In this document: positions 11,746 to 22,955 of the stretch, in pieces | Layout of the letters: each line of letters opens with the position of its first letter | How positions within the stretch are numbered: the first letter of the stretch is position 1 | NCBI RefSeq assembly: GCF_000005505.3 | Contig: NC_016133.3 | Coordinates: forward strand, 46,775,237-46,839,236 | Direction of reading: 5' to 3' | Length of the DNA: 64,000 nt | Source of the DNA: Brachypodium distachyon | Taxonomy: Eukaryota > Streptophyta > Magnoliopsida > Poales > Poaceae | Program-made: the position numbers and the translations under genes | Notes under the pieces: model-generated | The model's database searches: none | What the model was told of the DNA's origin: nothing | The model's input: only the letters and a program-made list of their open reading frames with translations

Positions 11746-11753
11746 TATAAATA
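11746..11753 (+). promoter_or_regulatory. TATA box of PMEI copy 3
   Basis: TATAAATA within ccctataaatagtc, 109 bp before the ATG at 11855; the spacing nearly equals that of copy 2. Confidence 0.75.
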
Positions 11754-11854
11754 GTCACACTCCCGATCTATCTTCTCGAAACAACTATTGCAGCCGCAAG
11801 GAAATTCATCCCCTCTCCGTTGCATTGCAAATACTACACCCTACAACAGAATCC

Positions 11855-12391
11855 ATGAGGCCATTGGCGGCTCTTCTTGTAGGTGTAGCCACCGCCGTGC
11901 TGCTGCTGTGCGGCGCGGACGCCACCGTGGAAACGACCTGCAGGGCGGCGGCCGACAAGGACCAGCATGTCAACTACGAGTTCTGCGTGCACGAGCTGAG
12001 GAAGCACCACTGGAGCTCCGACGCGGACGCGTGGGGCCTGGCCAAGATCGCCGCCAACATGGGCGTCAACAACGCCTACGGCGCCGTCAGCGACATCGAG
12101 GGTCTGCAGGCGAAGCCCGGCGCGGACGCCAAGACGAAAGCGGCGCTCGAGCGGTGCCACAAGCTGTACGAGAGCCAGAAGTTCGCGTTCGCCGGCGCCT
12201 ACGACGAGATCAACGGCCGCGACTACGCCGCGGGCAAGGCGGAGGCGGCCAAGGCCGTTTCTCTGGCGCGCCAGTGCGACGACGCCTTCGCCAAGGCCGC
12301 CGTCCCGGTCCCGTCGCCTCTGACGCAGCGGAGCTCCTACTCCGTGCAGATAGCGACAGTGTGCACGGCCATCACCAACCTTATCAAGTGA
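11855..12391 (+). CDS. PMEI-domain secreted inhibitor (copy 3 of 3)
   Basis: Single-exon gene, 178 residues. The ATG at 11855 is chosen because the longer upstream frame from 11690 crosses the TATA box at 11746 and would not be transcribed. Residues 1-24 form a signal peptide (LAALLVGVATAVLLLCGADA). The mature part carries the family cysteines in TTCRAAA, YEFCVHEL, ERCHKLYE, RQCDDAF and TVCTAITNLIK, and the block RDYAAGKAEAAKA. It matches copy 2 in length and layout, pointing to gene duplication. A poly(A) signal AATAAA lies at 12525-12530. The expected role is apoplastic inhibition of invertase or pectin methylesterase; the exact partner is unknown. Confidence 0.92.
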   Translation: MRPLAALLVGVATAVLLLCGADATVETTCRAAADKDQHVNYEFCVHELRKHHWSSDADAWGLAKIAANMGVNNAYGAVSDIEGLQAKPGADAKTKAALERCHKLYESQKFAFAGAYDEINGRDYAAGKAEAAKAVSLARQCDDAFAKAAVPVPSPLTQRSSYSVQIATVCTAITNLIK

Positions 12392-12686
12392 GATGAATAA
12401 GCGGCGTGTCGATCCAAGTCGTGGCGATCTAGTATTCAAGTTTTGACTTTGAGAGCTCTTCAAGATTGTAACCATTACTTGGAAATAACGTATCTTTGGA
12501 AGTTAACTACTACTACTAGGAAGAAATAAAATGTGCTTCGTTTAATTGCAGGTTTAGTTTTGCTTAATGGAGTTCTTCTCAATTGGTAAAAAAAAGTGGA
12601 GTTCTTCTCAACGCACGCCGGTCATGCCTTTTCTTTCAAATACACTGTTTTTCCGTTACTTGTTAACTGAGGTACCAAATGTATTA

Positions 12687-12776
12687 CTCCCTCCGGGGAA
12701 TTACTTGTCGCAAATTTAGTACGGAGTACAAAGTTGTACTAAATCAACGACAAATAATTCTGGCCCAAGCGAATAG
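12687..12776. mobile_element. Stowaway-like MITE, degraded right end
   Basis: It begins ctccctccggggaattacttgt after TA. The inner part (acgacaaataattctggcc) is the inverted counterpart, but the right terminus has decayed to caagcgaat. Confidence 0.65.
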
Positions 12777-12829
12777 TATTAAAGTTATATGAGTACTAAT
12801 AGGACTTAATAAAAAAATTATTCATCATT

Positions 12830-13337
12830 TTATCAAAAGGTCCTCTATGTGAGCAAGAGCCGGAAATGATTGATCATTTGCTCATTAGATGCGTCGTCAC
12901 GAGACAAATCTGGTGGAAGATCATTTGTGCTTGGGGAGCGATTCAATGGTTGCCGGACGCGAGATCTTCATTGGCGGAGTGGTGGGGGAATGTTCATCTT
13001 CATGGCAGCTCAAGGAAGAATCTTGCCACTGTAGCCACTCTTGTTTTTTGGATGATTTGGAAACACCGGAACGCGATAGTGTTTGATGGTGAGACTCCGG
13101 GCATCGACAAGATCTTGAGGGCGATTCAAGTGGAAGGGGCTGCTTGGAAGATGCGGGGCTATTGACGGACAGATTTAGTTTCTTTTATGGCCCGGATAGT
13201 GTAGGTGTTGAGTGGACTGGTGTGGGCTAACCCTTTTTTGTTTGTTTGTTCGCCCGTTTAGGACCGTACTAAACTGCTTCGCAGTCTTCTTCTTTAATGG
13301 ATGATACACCTGCTTCGGTGTATTCTAGAAAAAAAAG
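12830..13337 (+). mobile_element. LINE 3' end (5'-truncated)
   Basis: The frame from about 12830 to 13165 reads EPEMIDHLLIRC, then TRQIWWKI and FWMIWKHRNAIVF. This is the zinc-binding tail found after the reverse transcriptase of plant LINEs (zf-RVT: CEQEPE - H - C spacing, then W-IWK-RN). After the stop at 13163 comes a 3' UTR with two small hairpins (actgc-ttc-gcagt at 13273-13285 and atacacc-tgctt-cggtgtat near 13304-13322), ending in a short A-run. All upstream ORFs are missing, the usual product of abortive reverse transcription. Confidence 0.8.
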
Positions 13338-13491
13338 GTTTTCCATGGTAAAAGGACGTAAACAGAGGTATTCTCTCCGTCTAACAAAAGATGTCTCAAG
13401 TTTGTCAAAATTTCGATGTATCTAGCTGTGACTTAGTGGACTTAGTGTACAGATGCATTCAAGTTTAGTCAAAGTTGAGACATCCTTTGTT

Positions 13492-16400
13492 GAGAAAATT
13501 CCATATTTGCCACTGAGAATTTGCCCGTATGTCCAAATGCCACTGAGGATTTGCCTGTTCCAAATATGCCACTCAAATTTTGCATCTGGTACAAATATGC
13601 CACCGCCGTTAGTTGACCGTTATGTAAGAGCTGAAAAGACAATTATGCCCCTATGTAGTATGTTGGTGTGCCCTTTACAACTAATTATTCATTTTAGAGA
13701 ACTTAGCTTTTCAAGATTTTTAAGATGCCATTAACACCATTTCGGAGCAAGTTTTCCGCAATAATGATTTTTGCAAGAAAAAATGGAAAATTTTGGCAGC
13801 ACTAACCTTGATTTTACTTAAAATCACAAAATTCATACTATATTCAGCAAATTAATGTACTAAAACTCAACATAATTTCAGCATGCGTGCTCACAATCAT
13901 TCCAATAACGTAATGTTCAAAAGATAACAGTCCAGTGTCCAAAAGAGAGGTCTTTTTGCTCCTAGTACCAACATCCTGGCAACAACCAAAATAGACAACA
14001 TACATCACATATTACAAGTTCAATCTATTAGGTGCCTTTTTACTCCTAGTACCCATAGCTGGGCTACTAGCGGTTGTTCTGCTCCTGGTACCCATAGCTG
14101 GGCTATCAGGTGACACATCATGAGTGCTTCTTCCTCTGCGCTTTGGTGTGAGCTCGCCAACAGCAACAACTTGCGAGGTGGTCTTCCCTTTCGCGGCCTT
14201 GGGGTTCCCTTTTCCCTTCTTCTTCCCCTTCCCTTTTCCCTTTTGCTCTCCTGATGCATGTTTTGGCTCATTGGAAGCGGTGATAGACCTGGACATTGAA
14301 AGCTTTATCTTGTGAACACATTGCATGGTCTAAAATAGTGAACATTAATAGCTAAATGAATAGAGATGTACCTCACTGAGCTAGTTGTGATGAGGCCAGT
14401 CTCATTTATTTGACCAACTATATCATTGGAGACATCATTGCTGTTTGTAGAATAACAAACATTACTCAATTTTGTCTCATCTGCAGATTTTAAAAGATAC
14501 TAGTGGTGGAGTTTAAGTCAAACTTACCTAGATGGATATATCATGGTAGGAGCAGATGTAGAAGCACATGCAACTACAATGGCTGTCTCGGTGTTCTCTT
14601 TTTCACTCTTCTTGCTCCTTTTCTTTGGTGGCCCCCTGTGGACAACAAATAAAATAATAAATTCAGCGATGAGAAGGTGAGAAATAATAATTTCAGAATT
14701 AATAAATTTGTACCTTTCAAGAAGCATAGCTGTTATTTGTTCCGGATCACCTTGTCTACAGCTGTGCCAATGATGCCCATACCCCTTGCAGATTGGGCGT
14801 TTGTGAGCACCTTTGGACTTTTGACTAGATTCTTTGTATCTGTTTTTTCTTCTCCTCCCTGCTACATTCTTCAAAATAGGTGGTTCTAGGAAGAAGCCAT
14901 GCTCAGATTTTGGGCACTGAGACTTGTCAACCAATGCAGGAATGATATGTTGATACGCAGCCCTAAACTTTTGCACACTGTAACAATCATGAACATAAGC
15001 CTCAATAGACCCTCGAATATGCCCAATGAAGGCAATAGCATGCAAACATGGCTTGCCACAAACCTGCCACTCTCTACAAGTACAAGTCCTCTCTCTGAGA
15101 TTCACAACCTGCCTATAACCACTCCCACCCTTGCATTGCACTTCAGCTTCAATGTCGCTAGTTCTTGTTACATCCAATGTCAAACCCCTGCTTTTCTCAT
15201 GCAATTCTTTCACAATGTGTGGTAAAATTCAGCCTGTCCATTTCATAGAAATCTTCCTTCTTTTCCTCCACCTGACCATTAACTCATGCCTGACTTTGTC
15301 AATAAATTCCACAAGATGCATTCCTTTGTAATCTTTGACCCAATTATTAAAGCACTCAACAAGATTATTGGTCACGTAATCCACCTTTGAGTGTGTTGAG
15401 AACTGGCTCCTAGTCCATAATCTCATGTGGTTCTTCTGCAAGTAAGAAATTGATGTTGGCCTTGCTTGCTGAATAGCTGCAATGTGTTTCTCAAAATGAT
15501 AAGAATTCCATGCATATGCTGCTGGCCAAAGGTGGTCATCATATATCCTGCCTCTAAATTTTTTCTTAAAGTTGTTCACCAAGTGCCACATACACTCTCT
15601 ATGTTCTGCCATAAGGACTACGTCTTGTACCGCTGCATCAATACCTTTTCCTGCATCAATTACAAATTGCGAGCCCTTCAGGAGTGCCAATAGCATCTCT
15701 AAGCCTCTGCATGAACCAGTTCCAATTCTCCTTTGTTTCAGAATCAATTACTCCCAAAACAACTGGAAAAAACCAATTGCAACCATCTACAGCAACTGCA
15801 GCAGCCAACTGACCTTTGAACTTGCCCGTCAAGGAAGTGTTGTCAATGGCCAAATATGGCCTACAACCTCCAAGGAAACCATCTATACAAGGTTTCAATG
15901 CAAAGAATAGCCTTCTGAACCTTATTGCTCCAAGCACTACATGATGATCAATGACAAAAGAGCTACCAGGTCAATACTTGTCAATTTCAGCTTTGTAATT
16001 GTACAGCTTCTCAAAACTTTCTTCCCAGCAGCCATATAACTCCCTAAATGCTCTCTCCTTCCCATTAAATACCCTCTTGTACGGCACTTTGATATGATAC
16101 TTCTCAAAGAGTTTTGTTTGCAATGCAATGGGGCCCAAACTAGAATCTTCAATGAGCCAAATTTTTCCCTTGTCAACCACCCAATTTAAGGTTGCATGTT
16201 TCATGATTTCACATCTTCTTGTGCTTGAGCATGAATGAGGATCCCTGTTTACCACCACCTGCATATTCACAAGATTATTAAATGATGTTTCACTCTAATT
16301 GCAATAGATGAACTGCAACTAAAAAACAGATTACCTTAATGCTACCATCTTAGAGGCATTCCACGTCAGAGCAAAAGGCCCTGAATCTCCTTGGATCACT

Positions 16401-17937
16401 CTTTTCAATATTATATTCAAATTCACGTTTAATTTCATGTTGAGCTATTGCCAATCTAAACTCATCCATGCTACTATATATTGTACCCTCCGCCATAGGT
16501 GGATCTTCCTTATCATAAGAAAAATCTGGTAAGCTATCAAGCTCCTTATCTTTGCCCACCCAATCCCCATCCTCCTCATCCTCCGACGTGTCCTCGTCAG
16601 AATATTCCTCACCAACCTCGGGCACAAAGTCAGGATCTTTAACACTGCACTTCTCTTTACAAGAAGGCACATCAATAGCACCATCTTCACTGTCACTACC
16701 ATCTAAGTACATGTCTTCCTCATCGACACCAACATGTTCATTTTCCTCGAAAGTATTTGCTAAGTCCCAACCAACATAATTATTTGACAGTGTGGAAGGA
16801 TGAGTGCCACTGTTGCGCTGACTGCTAGTTTCCTGAGGTGGTTTTGGAGGAGCAGATGGAAGGGATGGAGTGCATGGAATGTCTACAATAACACCTTCTT
16901 TGATTGGCCATTCTGGCTTATTAGGCGTAACATTGAAATCATGAACTGTAATCAACACTGCAATTGTTTTGGTAGTACCAAATTTAGCAAACATAGCAAC
17001 CATGTCTTGGTCACTACTCAACTCAGGTATTGTTCGATTGGACTCATCAAAATAGTTAATCATGATTGTTTCATTCATACGCCACCGATATTTCTCTCCA
17101 ATTTTAGAAACAAAGTTTTTGTAATTTGTTGTGTCGGAATCCACGACCATAGGAAATCTATAGCCGCGGATGCCCTCTCTAAAGTGAGACCCAACAATTT
17201 TAATGTTCAACAAGAATGATGATGAGGGGTCCATCCTGTGAATGAACACAACTCCACCATTCAGAAATCAAGCTAAATCGACTAGACCTATGAAATCTAT
17301 ACAACAAACACAAATATTCAGAAAAGGAAAACTATGGTTTAAAAAGTGAGAGAAGTATGCCCTGATGGAAGCCACGAAGGAACATTCGTCAATGCCTGGG
17401 GCACCTCCCCTGCTGCGAGTCCGCCATGGACCCTAGAATCCCAGGTTGGGACTAGGGTTTTGGAAGGGGCGGGGAAGAAGGCTCACACGAGGGCCATGGT
17501 GCGCCGTGGATCCAGACGCCGCTGGTCCCGTGCCGCCGCCCCCGCCACCCCCGTGCCGTGGATCCTGCCGCTGCCGGTCCCGCGCCGTGGATCGAGCAGG
17601 CCGCCGCCGCGCCCGCGCCGAGGGAGAACGACGCCACCGCCGACTGCCTTCGCGAGAGAAAGGGGAGGCGTCGTCGGGTCAGGTCGGGATTTGGGGAGAA
17701 AGAGGCAAAAAGGTCAGGGTATTTTAGTTTTCCTTTTTTTGTTTTTTTTTTCTGACATGTGGACCCAGGGGTATTTCGGTCAATATGAAATAACCGACAA
17801 CTTACATAACGGTCGACTAACGGCGATGACATATTTGTACCAGATGCAAAATTTGAGTGGCATATTTAGAACAGGCAAATTCTCAGTGGCATTTGGGCAT
17901 ACGGACAAATTCTTAGTGACAAATATGGAATTTTCTC
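13492..17937 (-). mobile_element. complete Mutator-like element (MULE), 4446 bp
   Basis: Terminal inverted repeats of 137 bp lie at 13492-13628 and 17801-17937 and differ at only a modest number of positions. They start gagaaaattccatatttg. A perfect 9 bp target site duplication, tcctttgtt, lies at 13483-13491 and 17938-17946; 9 bp is the hallmark length for Mutator. The interior carries one transposase gene on the minus strand (14012-17234) and a GC-rich leader segment (17400-17720) between that gene and the right terminus. The element could still be moved by a transposase supplied in trans because its ends are intact. Confidence 0.95.
14012..17234 (-). pseudogene. MuDR-type MULE transposase, disabled
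   Basis: Read on the minus strand from the ATG at 17234. Order of parts: an N-terminal region beginning MDPSSSF with a long acidic stretch (17234-16350); a zinc-binding MuDR segment ending HSCSSTRR (16270-15971); the catalytic MULE core with AIDNTSLTGKFKG (15937-15656) and DAGKGIDAAVQ to AEHRECMWHL (15650-15229); the SWIM zinc finger CTCREWQVCGKPCLHAIAF (near 15080); and a CCHC-like knuckle CKGYGHHWHSC (near 14780). A likely last exon lies at 14326-14012. Damage: an in-frame TAA after VECL (about 16350), a TGA after EIDKY (about 15971), a one-base frameshift near 15653 between AICN and DAGKG, and a TGA after KWTG (about 15229). Introns are likely near 16336-16261 and 14700-14640. It is not expected to give active transposase. 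Confidence 0.9.
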
Positions 17938-18323
17938 TCCTTTGTTGGATGGATAGAGAGAGTAGTATTTTTCTTCCTCGTCCAAAAGCTGCCCACAATA
18001 TTCTTGGTAGGGGCGTGGCATTCACACCAGGATCTTTTGAGATAAAATTCAGATCAGTAAAACTCAGCACCTCCATGTTTCCCCCGATCCCCCGGCCTGA
18101 ATTGGTCGGACGTTATTGGTCCCTGAACTAGCGCATCACCAATCAACATTAGATTTAGCCACTAAATTTTAAACGGGGTACTTTCAACTCTCAATAGTGT
18201 TATCTTTTGATCTTTTGGAGTTGTTTTGACCGTTACAAAGCCGCTTTGACTCATGTGATGGGACATCACCGTGCGTCATATGAGAGACGCGCCACCAACT
18301 TTCTGTAGCAAGGTATGTAAATA

Positions 18324-18568
18324 CTAGCGACTTACCCATGCGTTGCTACGGATAAAATAATTAATCATTATGTCTAAATTAGACCAAAATTCATTATATA
18401 TATTAATGGCATTTGTTGATAGTTTTATTCTTGGTGACAAACATAATTATCACCTCAGCCTATTGCAATAGATTTATTTTTTACATTAAATAAAGTTGAC
18501 GAGTATTTTAATAATAGAAGAGGGTGACGGACCGCTGCCACCAATTGACTATTTTATAGTAGTAAAGA
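18324..18568 (-). mobile_element. non-autonomous Helitron (245 bp)
   Basis: On the minus strand the element starts TCTTTACTACT and ends CTAG after a short hairpin (CCGTAGCAACGCATGGG followed by TAAGTCG). It sits between A (18323) and T (18569), as expected for Helitron insertion at AT with no target duplication. The same two termini bound the larger element at 25594-26299. Confidence 0.82.
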
Positions 18569-18618
18569 TTTCGAAAGAATAATGAAGGATGAAAACAATG
18601 AAAAGTGATTTTAAACAA

Positions 18619-18716
18619 TCTATTCCGATCCAAAATAAGTGTCATGGTTTTGAAGTAGGCTTGAACTAGGCTTAGTTCAAAACGTAGACCCTTATTTTGG
18701 ATTGGAAGAAGTAGTA
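18619..18716. mobile_element. Stowaway-like MITE, old copy
   Basis: tattccgatccaaaataag on the left pairs with cttattttggattggaagaa on the right, with further pairing inside (gaactaggcttagttc). Confidence 0.6.
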
Positions 18717-18944
18717 CTAAGTTTAAAGTCAAGAGAAAACATCAAGGTTAACAGAGGTCGTGATTTTGTTTTTCACGAAAAATAAATAAATCTAGAAGCA
18801 AATGAACTAGGCCACCCGGCACTCCACACAGCCAACAGATTTTGTCTGACGTTTTTCCGCTTAAAATCGAGTTTTTTTCTCCTTTGTCATACCGCACCTT
18901 TTTGCCCTAAACCCAGCCGCACACGTCCCGCACCGAGCGACTAA

Positions 18945-19255
18945 GTGTTTGGTTGTAGAGCGGGGTGTAATGGAATGGAACGGTTCCGTTCCTATAGAAA
19001 TAGTATGGAATAGAACGGTTCTACTTCTCTATATTCTACTAACCAAACACCTAGAAATACTGATTCCACTTGGAACCATATGATTTCTATTTATCTTTTT
19101 GAGAAATTGGATGGTTAGACATATTAGAGTAATATTCCTTTTTGAGGAAACAAATGGCTCCATTTCACTTTTATCTATTTTATGAACCAAACACAAGAAC
19201 CATCTTACTTTTGGAACCATTCCATTACATTTCACTTCATCTTCTCAACCAAACA
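18945..19255. mobile_element. Tourist-like MITE (311 bp)
   Basis: The ends tgtttggttg...gtgtaatggaatgg and ccattccattacat...caaccaaaca are inverted repeats; taa lies on both sides (18942-18944, 19256-19258), the 3 bp duplication expected for PIF/Harbinger MITEs. Confidence 0.78.
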
Positions 19256-19700
19256 TAACTTGTGGCGAGGGAGGCAGGGAGCAAATGGCTTGAGAAAATG
19301 TAACACTGCGGAAAACTTGGGCCGCCCCAACGTACAATCACTGTCCATGGTAGGCAACAAGTAATTGAAAAAAGAAAAGAAAACCCACTGCGGACAACTT
19401 TGTTGGCCCAAGTGCAGAGAGGAGTGTGCGGCAGTCCCCTGTTTGCCACACGATTTGCCAATAATGCTACTTGTTTTTTAAAGCTTTTCTTTTTGTCAAA
19501 AGCGAAACCAAACGGACGCTTAGTTTAATGTGCTGTGATTTGTTATACGATCATCTGCCGCCTCAATTTTTCGAACATTATCATCCACAGTGCGAGCTTA
19601 CCTGCGTATTTGTTTTGCATAGGTATTGTGTTTCTTTATAAAGAAAACCAATTAAAACATGACTGGTGGTGCATGCATGCTACACTCAAGGAAGATGAAC
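19256..19700. other. intergenic, no gene seen
   Basis: No coding region or clear repeat boundary recognised in this stretch. Confidence 0.4.
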
Positions 19701-20645
19701 CAAATATAAACATTCATTGCACCTCCAGCAGGTTCGCTAAAACTGGTTCCCTAAAACCAGTCTTAGACGTAAGAGAGAAAGAATTGCTGAAAATTTGCCA
19801 CTCCTCCACAGGTTCCCTAAACCCATTCCCTATTTATTTTTTTGCATCACAATGGCATGTGGGGTCCATCCGTCAGTGACATAACCGGTCTCTTCTTCTT
19901 CCTGTGTCTCCTTCTTCCCCCAACTCCCATCCTTTGCCAGAGCTCCAGCCGCGCTCCACCGACTCGCCGCCCGCAAGCACGCCGCCGCTACGGCCAGGCC
20001 CTGCCGATCTCTGCGCCGCCGACCGCGCCGCCTCTCGACGGCCCGCACACGCCGGGGCACCGAACCGCCGCCGCCGCCTCTCTGCACGGCCGCACGCGCC
20101 GCCATCGCTCCGCCGTTGCCCGCCGCTCGCTCGCCATCGTCGCTGCTCTGCAGGCTTGGGCCGCCGTTGCTTCGCCCGCGCCGCCGCTCCACATGCGCCA
20201 CCTGCCGCTACCCACGATTTGGACCGGGAAATCGCTCGAGGAGCTCCACGGGAGGTGCGGGATTCCTTCAGAGGGCTCCGGGAGGCGTAGGAGCCTGTGG
20301 CTGAGCTCCTCGACGCGGGGGCGGCGCAAATCAGACGGCAGCGTGGGCCAATTTTGGAGCGTCGACCGGCGGCGTGGGGGACGGCAGCGCGGGCCAATTT
20401 CGGCATCTCCTGCCCCAATTCTAGCTGGGCATGGGTCGGGGCAAATTGCGGAAGGGCGGTGTGGTCCTGGGCGAGCCGCAGTTGGCCGGAGATGGCCGGC
20501 ATCGGCGACGATGGGGTGGGAGCGTGTTCTGGCCAAACGTAACAGAGATGAAACCGGCAGTTATTTTGCCGCCGGAGCTTTTCACGTTTTATGAAATGAG
20601 GAGTCTCGTGGAAGAGGCCAGAGAATTTAGGAAAGTTCACTAAAA
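19700..20645. other. GC-rich repeat-like block, unknown
   Basis: Several long open frames overlap on both strands between 19840 and 20640. They are mutual antisense shadows of very GC-rich DNA, with Arg/Pro/Ala-rich, domain-free translations. The left border has cacctccagcag, similar to the Harbinger-type end ctccagcag at 20742. I read the block as part of a decayed DNA transposon, not a gene. Confidence 0.35.
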
Positions 20646-20737
20646 ATTTAGATATTGTGAATCACATTTCCAACTACGTACCCATATTTAAGGAGAATAT
20701 CCAAAAACTGTCAATATGGATATTTTGTCCAAAAATC

Positions 20738-21937
20738 TAGCTCCAGCAGCATATCAAACAAAATTGGATACTCATTTTTTTTTGATAGCTACACATATTC
20801 TATCCCTCGATACCCAAATTTGGGTATTCCCAGCTAGACTACCCAAACGACCCAAAACGAAGCGCGCGCACCCAACTGCCACGAGCGGGAACTTTCCGCG
20901 CGTCCTGCCTCCCCCGCCGCCCGCGAAATCGAGCCGCCGCCGGCAAGATGGAGCAGACCGGCGACCTCCTCGCGCCGCCCGACAGCTCCTCCGTCCTCAT
21001 TGGTGCCCCTGCCGGCGTGCCCGTCACCCCCCTGCCCCCAGCCGAGCCCGCAACAGGCGCCGCCCCCAAGCCAAAGGCCCATCGGCGGCTAGGGCTGGCG
21101 CTGCCGCTGGCCGGCGTTCCGTGGCCCCCCTCCGCCACTCCGACGATGGTCGGGCATGGCTCCGCCGCCCCTCCCCTGCCGGCTGCGACCACAACATCGA
21201 GGAAGCGGGTTCCCTGTGACCCGTCCGCGCCGGCGTCCAAGCGGCCGGCGAAGAAGGCACCGCCAGCCCCTCCTACGGCCTCCCTGCCTCCTCCTCCTCC
21301 TCCTCCTGCAGCCTCTGGCCCCGCTGCACCCGCTCCTCCTCTCCCTCCGGTGGCACCTGCACCTGCCGTGACCGAGGTGTTCGATGGAATGCCTGAAAGG
21401 TATGAAATTTGAGCAATTTAATGGATTTGAGATGAAATGTTTAAAACTGAATCTTTCTAGCTCTAAAGATACTTCTAAATAATGGATCCTTTTGCATTTG
21501 GGAGTTCTTTTGTGACTAATGGTCCCAGTCCATTAGTTTCGACACGAGAGTGATATTTGTTTCTCTATTCTTTAGAAAATGAACTGAAGTGTGTGCCTTG
21601 TGAGAGCCACCCTAAACCATTAGGATGAGGAGGCAGGGAGGGGGAGTTGTTGTGTAGAGCATGGCAAACCATCACTCTAGATGCAATCACCGGTGTTGAG
21701 CAACAAAGCAACACCTATTGGGAACGTATCCATGATCACTACAAGGACAACAACAAGGAGGGCTTGTACCGATCACGAGTATCACTCTCACATAGATGGC
21801 AAACTATACAAGCGGATTGCCAAAAGTGGGCAGCATGTTTGGCACAAGGAACCTGGTGGAGCTGGGGTTTTTTTGTGCAACTTCTAGGTAACGGTGGTAG
21901 TCTGATAGTTATTTTAGGGAACTTGCTAGAGATGCTC
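20738..21937 (+). mobile_element. Harbinger-related element A
   Basis: The left end tagctccagcagcatatc and the right end cttgctagagatgctcgac are imperfect inverted repeats of the ctctagcag type also seen at 33101 and 61762. The element carries the decayed Myb-like ORF at 20948-21964. A target duplication is not clear. Confidence 0.5.
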
Positions 21938-21964
21938 GACATATACCGATCTTTTCCAATCTGA
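20948..21964 (+). pseudogene. Harbinger ORF1-like / NAM-associated Myb-like fragment
   Basis: The first exon (20948-21412) encodes a Pro/Ala-rich leader starting MEQTGDLLAPP and ending EVFDGMPERYEI, close to a likely splice site. A second coding block from 21647 reads WQTITLDAITGVEQ, NTYWERIHDHYKD and LSHRWQTIQADCQKW. This is the Myb/SANT-like helix pattern found in the DNA-binding protein of PIF/Harbinger transposons and in the many grass proteins derived from it. The frame ends soon after, without the rest of the domain, where element B begins. It is judged a truncated transposon gene. Confidence 0.6.
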
Positions 21965-22955
21965 ACTTCCGTGATTCAGTTTACCGAATCACGGAAATTC
22001 AGTTTCGTCCAGCTCGCCGCAGAACAGAATATCGAAAATGCAACCCGAACTTTCGAATTCAAACATGGTGCGAATTATTTAAACAACATAACTTGGACGA
22101 ACACATCACATTTCATACGACATCATGTTTTCCATACGAAAATACAAAATCCTAAACAAAAGATCAGGAGTAAACAACAAAACACGTCGGCACCATCTTC
22201 ATGCCGCGCCGGAATCTACCTCCGCCATCTCCGCCTACTCGTCGTCGTCGAAGATTACGACCACTGGAGTCTTGGAGAGCTTGATGGCCAACTCGAGGTC
22301 GGCCTGCTCCTTTGCATTTCGGCGCGCTTTGTCCTCGGCAAGGCTTACCCTCGACTGCTCCTTCACTTCACACATGATGGAGTCGTTGGAGCTGTCCTAG
22401 TAGAAGCCGTCGGAATCCTCCTCCTCCTCGCCGGAGCTAGCGACGGAAGGGCCACTGCCGCGGCAGGCCGCAGTGCGGGAGGACTCGGCCTCCTCCCGAG
22501 GCGTTGACGGCGCGGGAACCGGCGCTGCGCCCTCTCTGCCTCCTCCACCGGGTATGCATCCTACTGGCAACGGGCTTCGTTGCTGAGGTGGCGGCGGTGG
22601 TACCACCTCAGCATGCCCTGCCGGCGGGCACCTAGGCGGCGCTGCTCGTCGGGGGTGAGGGCGGTGTCGGTGTCGGTGGCGGTGGTCCTGTTTCCCAACC
22701 ACGGTGGGGAAGCGGTCCGGAAGCCGCGACGAGTGGTGGACGAGGACTGCGGACTCATTGCAGTAGCTTCCGACGGTGGCGCGTTTCTGATTTGCTACGG
22801 AAACGGCCCTCGGAGGGGCCGTTTCGGTAATCCGAACTCATTTTTCAGTTTCGAGCCGCAATTCGTTGTCTGATCGGTTCATTTTTTTTGCCCAAAACCA
22901 ATAACCCTGTTCGGGCGGCCTGTTTTCGGTATCTGCTATAAATGCTCTAAGAGGC
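21926..22955 (-). mobile_element. Harbinger-related element B
   Basis: The right end gtatctgctataaatgctct matches the consensus end seen at 34060 (gtatctgctagagttgctct); the left end near 21929 (gatgctcgacatatacc) is a weak inverted counterpart. A perfect 9 bp inverted repeat (ccgtgattc / gaatcacgg) lies at 21970-21995. It carries the minus-strand ORF at 22235-22702. Confidence 0.5.
22235..22702 (-). pseudogene. transposon-carried ORF with acidic C-terminus
   Basis: The minus-strand frame starts MVGKQDHRHRHRH and ends VVVIFDDDE before a stop at 22237-22235. An in-frame TAG at 22399-22397 (after DSDGFY) splits it. The last part (AEDKARRNAKEQADLELAIKLS) would form a charged helix. The ORF in the element at 33101-34079 ends alike (AKEQANVDWAVHLY, then IIVFSDDE). 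I do not recognise a function; the pair looks like one transposon-borne protein family. Confidence 0.5.

Larger units (their letters stand above)
13371..17962. mobile_element. Stowaway MITE split by a Mutator-like element
   Basis: The left part (13371-13491) starts ttctctccgtctaacaaaag after TA. The right part (17947-17962) ends ggatggatagagagag before TA at 17963-17964. Joined across the insertion, the ends are inverted repeats (acaaaagatgtctcaa against the reverse complement of gagacatcctttgt). The intact MITE would be about 137 bp. The intervening DNA is the Mutator-like element plus one copy of its 9 bp target duplication. Confidence 0.88.

Noticed and set aside
17346..18131. 261-codon plus-strand frame near the MULE right end
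   Set aside because: Runs antisense through the MULE leader and out across its terminal repeat and target site; no domain.
19842..20640. Frames of 250 and 255 codons on opposite strands
   Set aside because: Antisense shadows in very GC-rich DNA with low-complexity translations.
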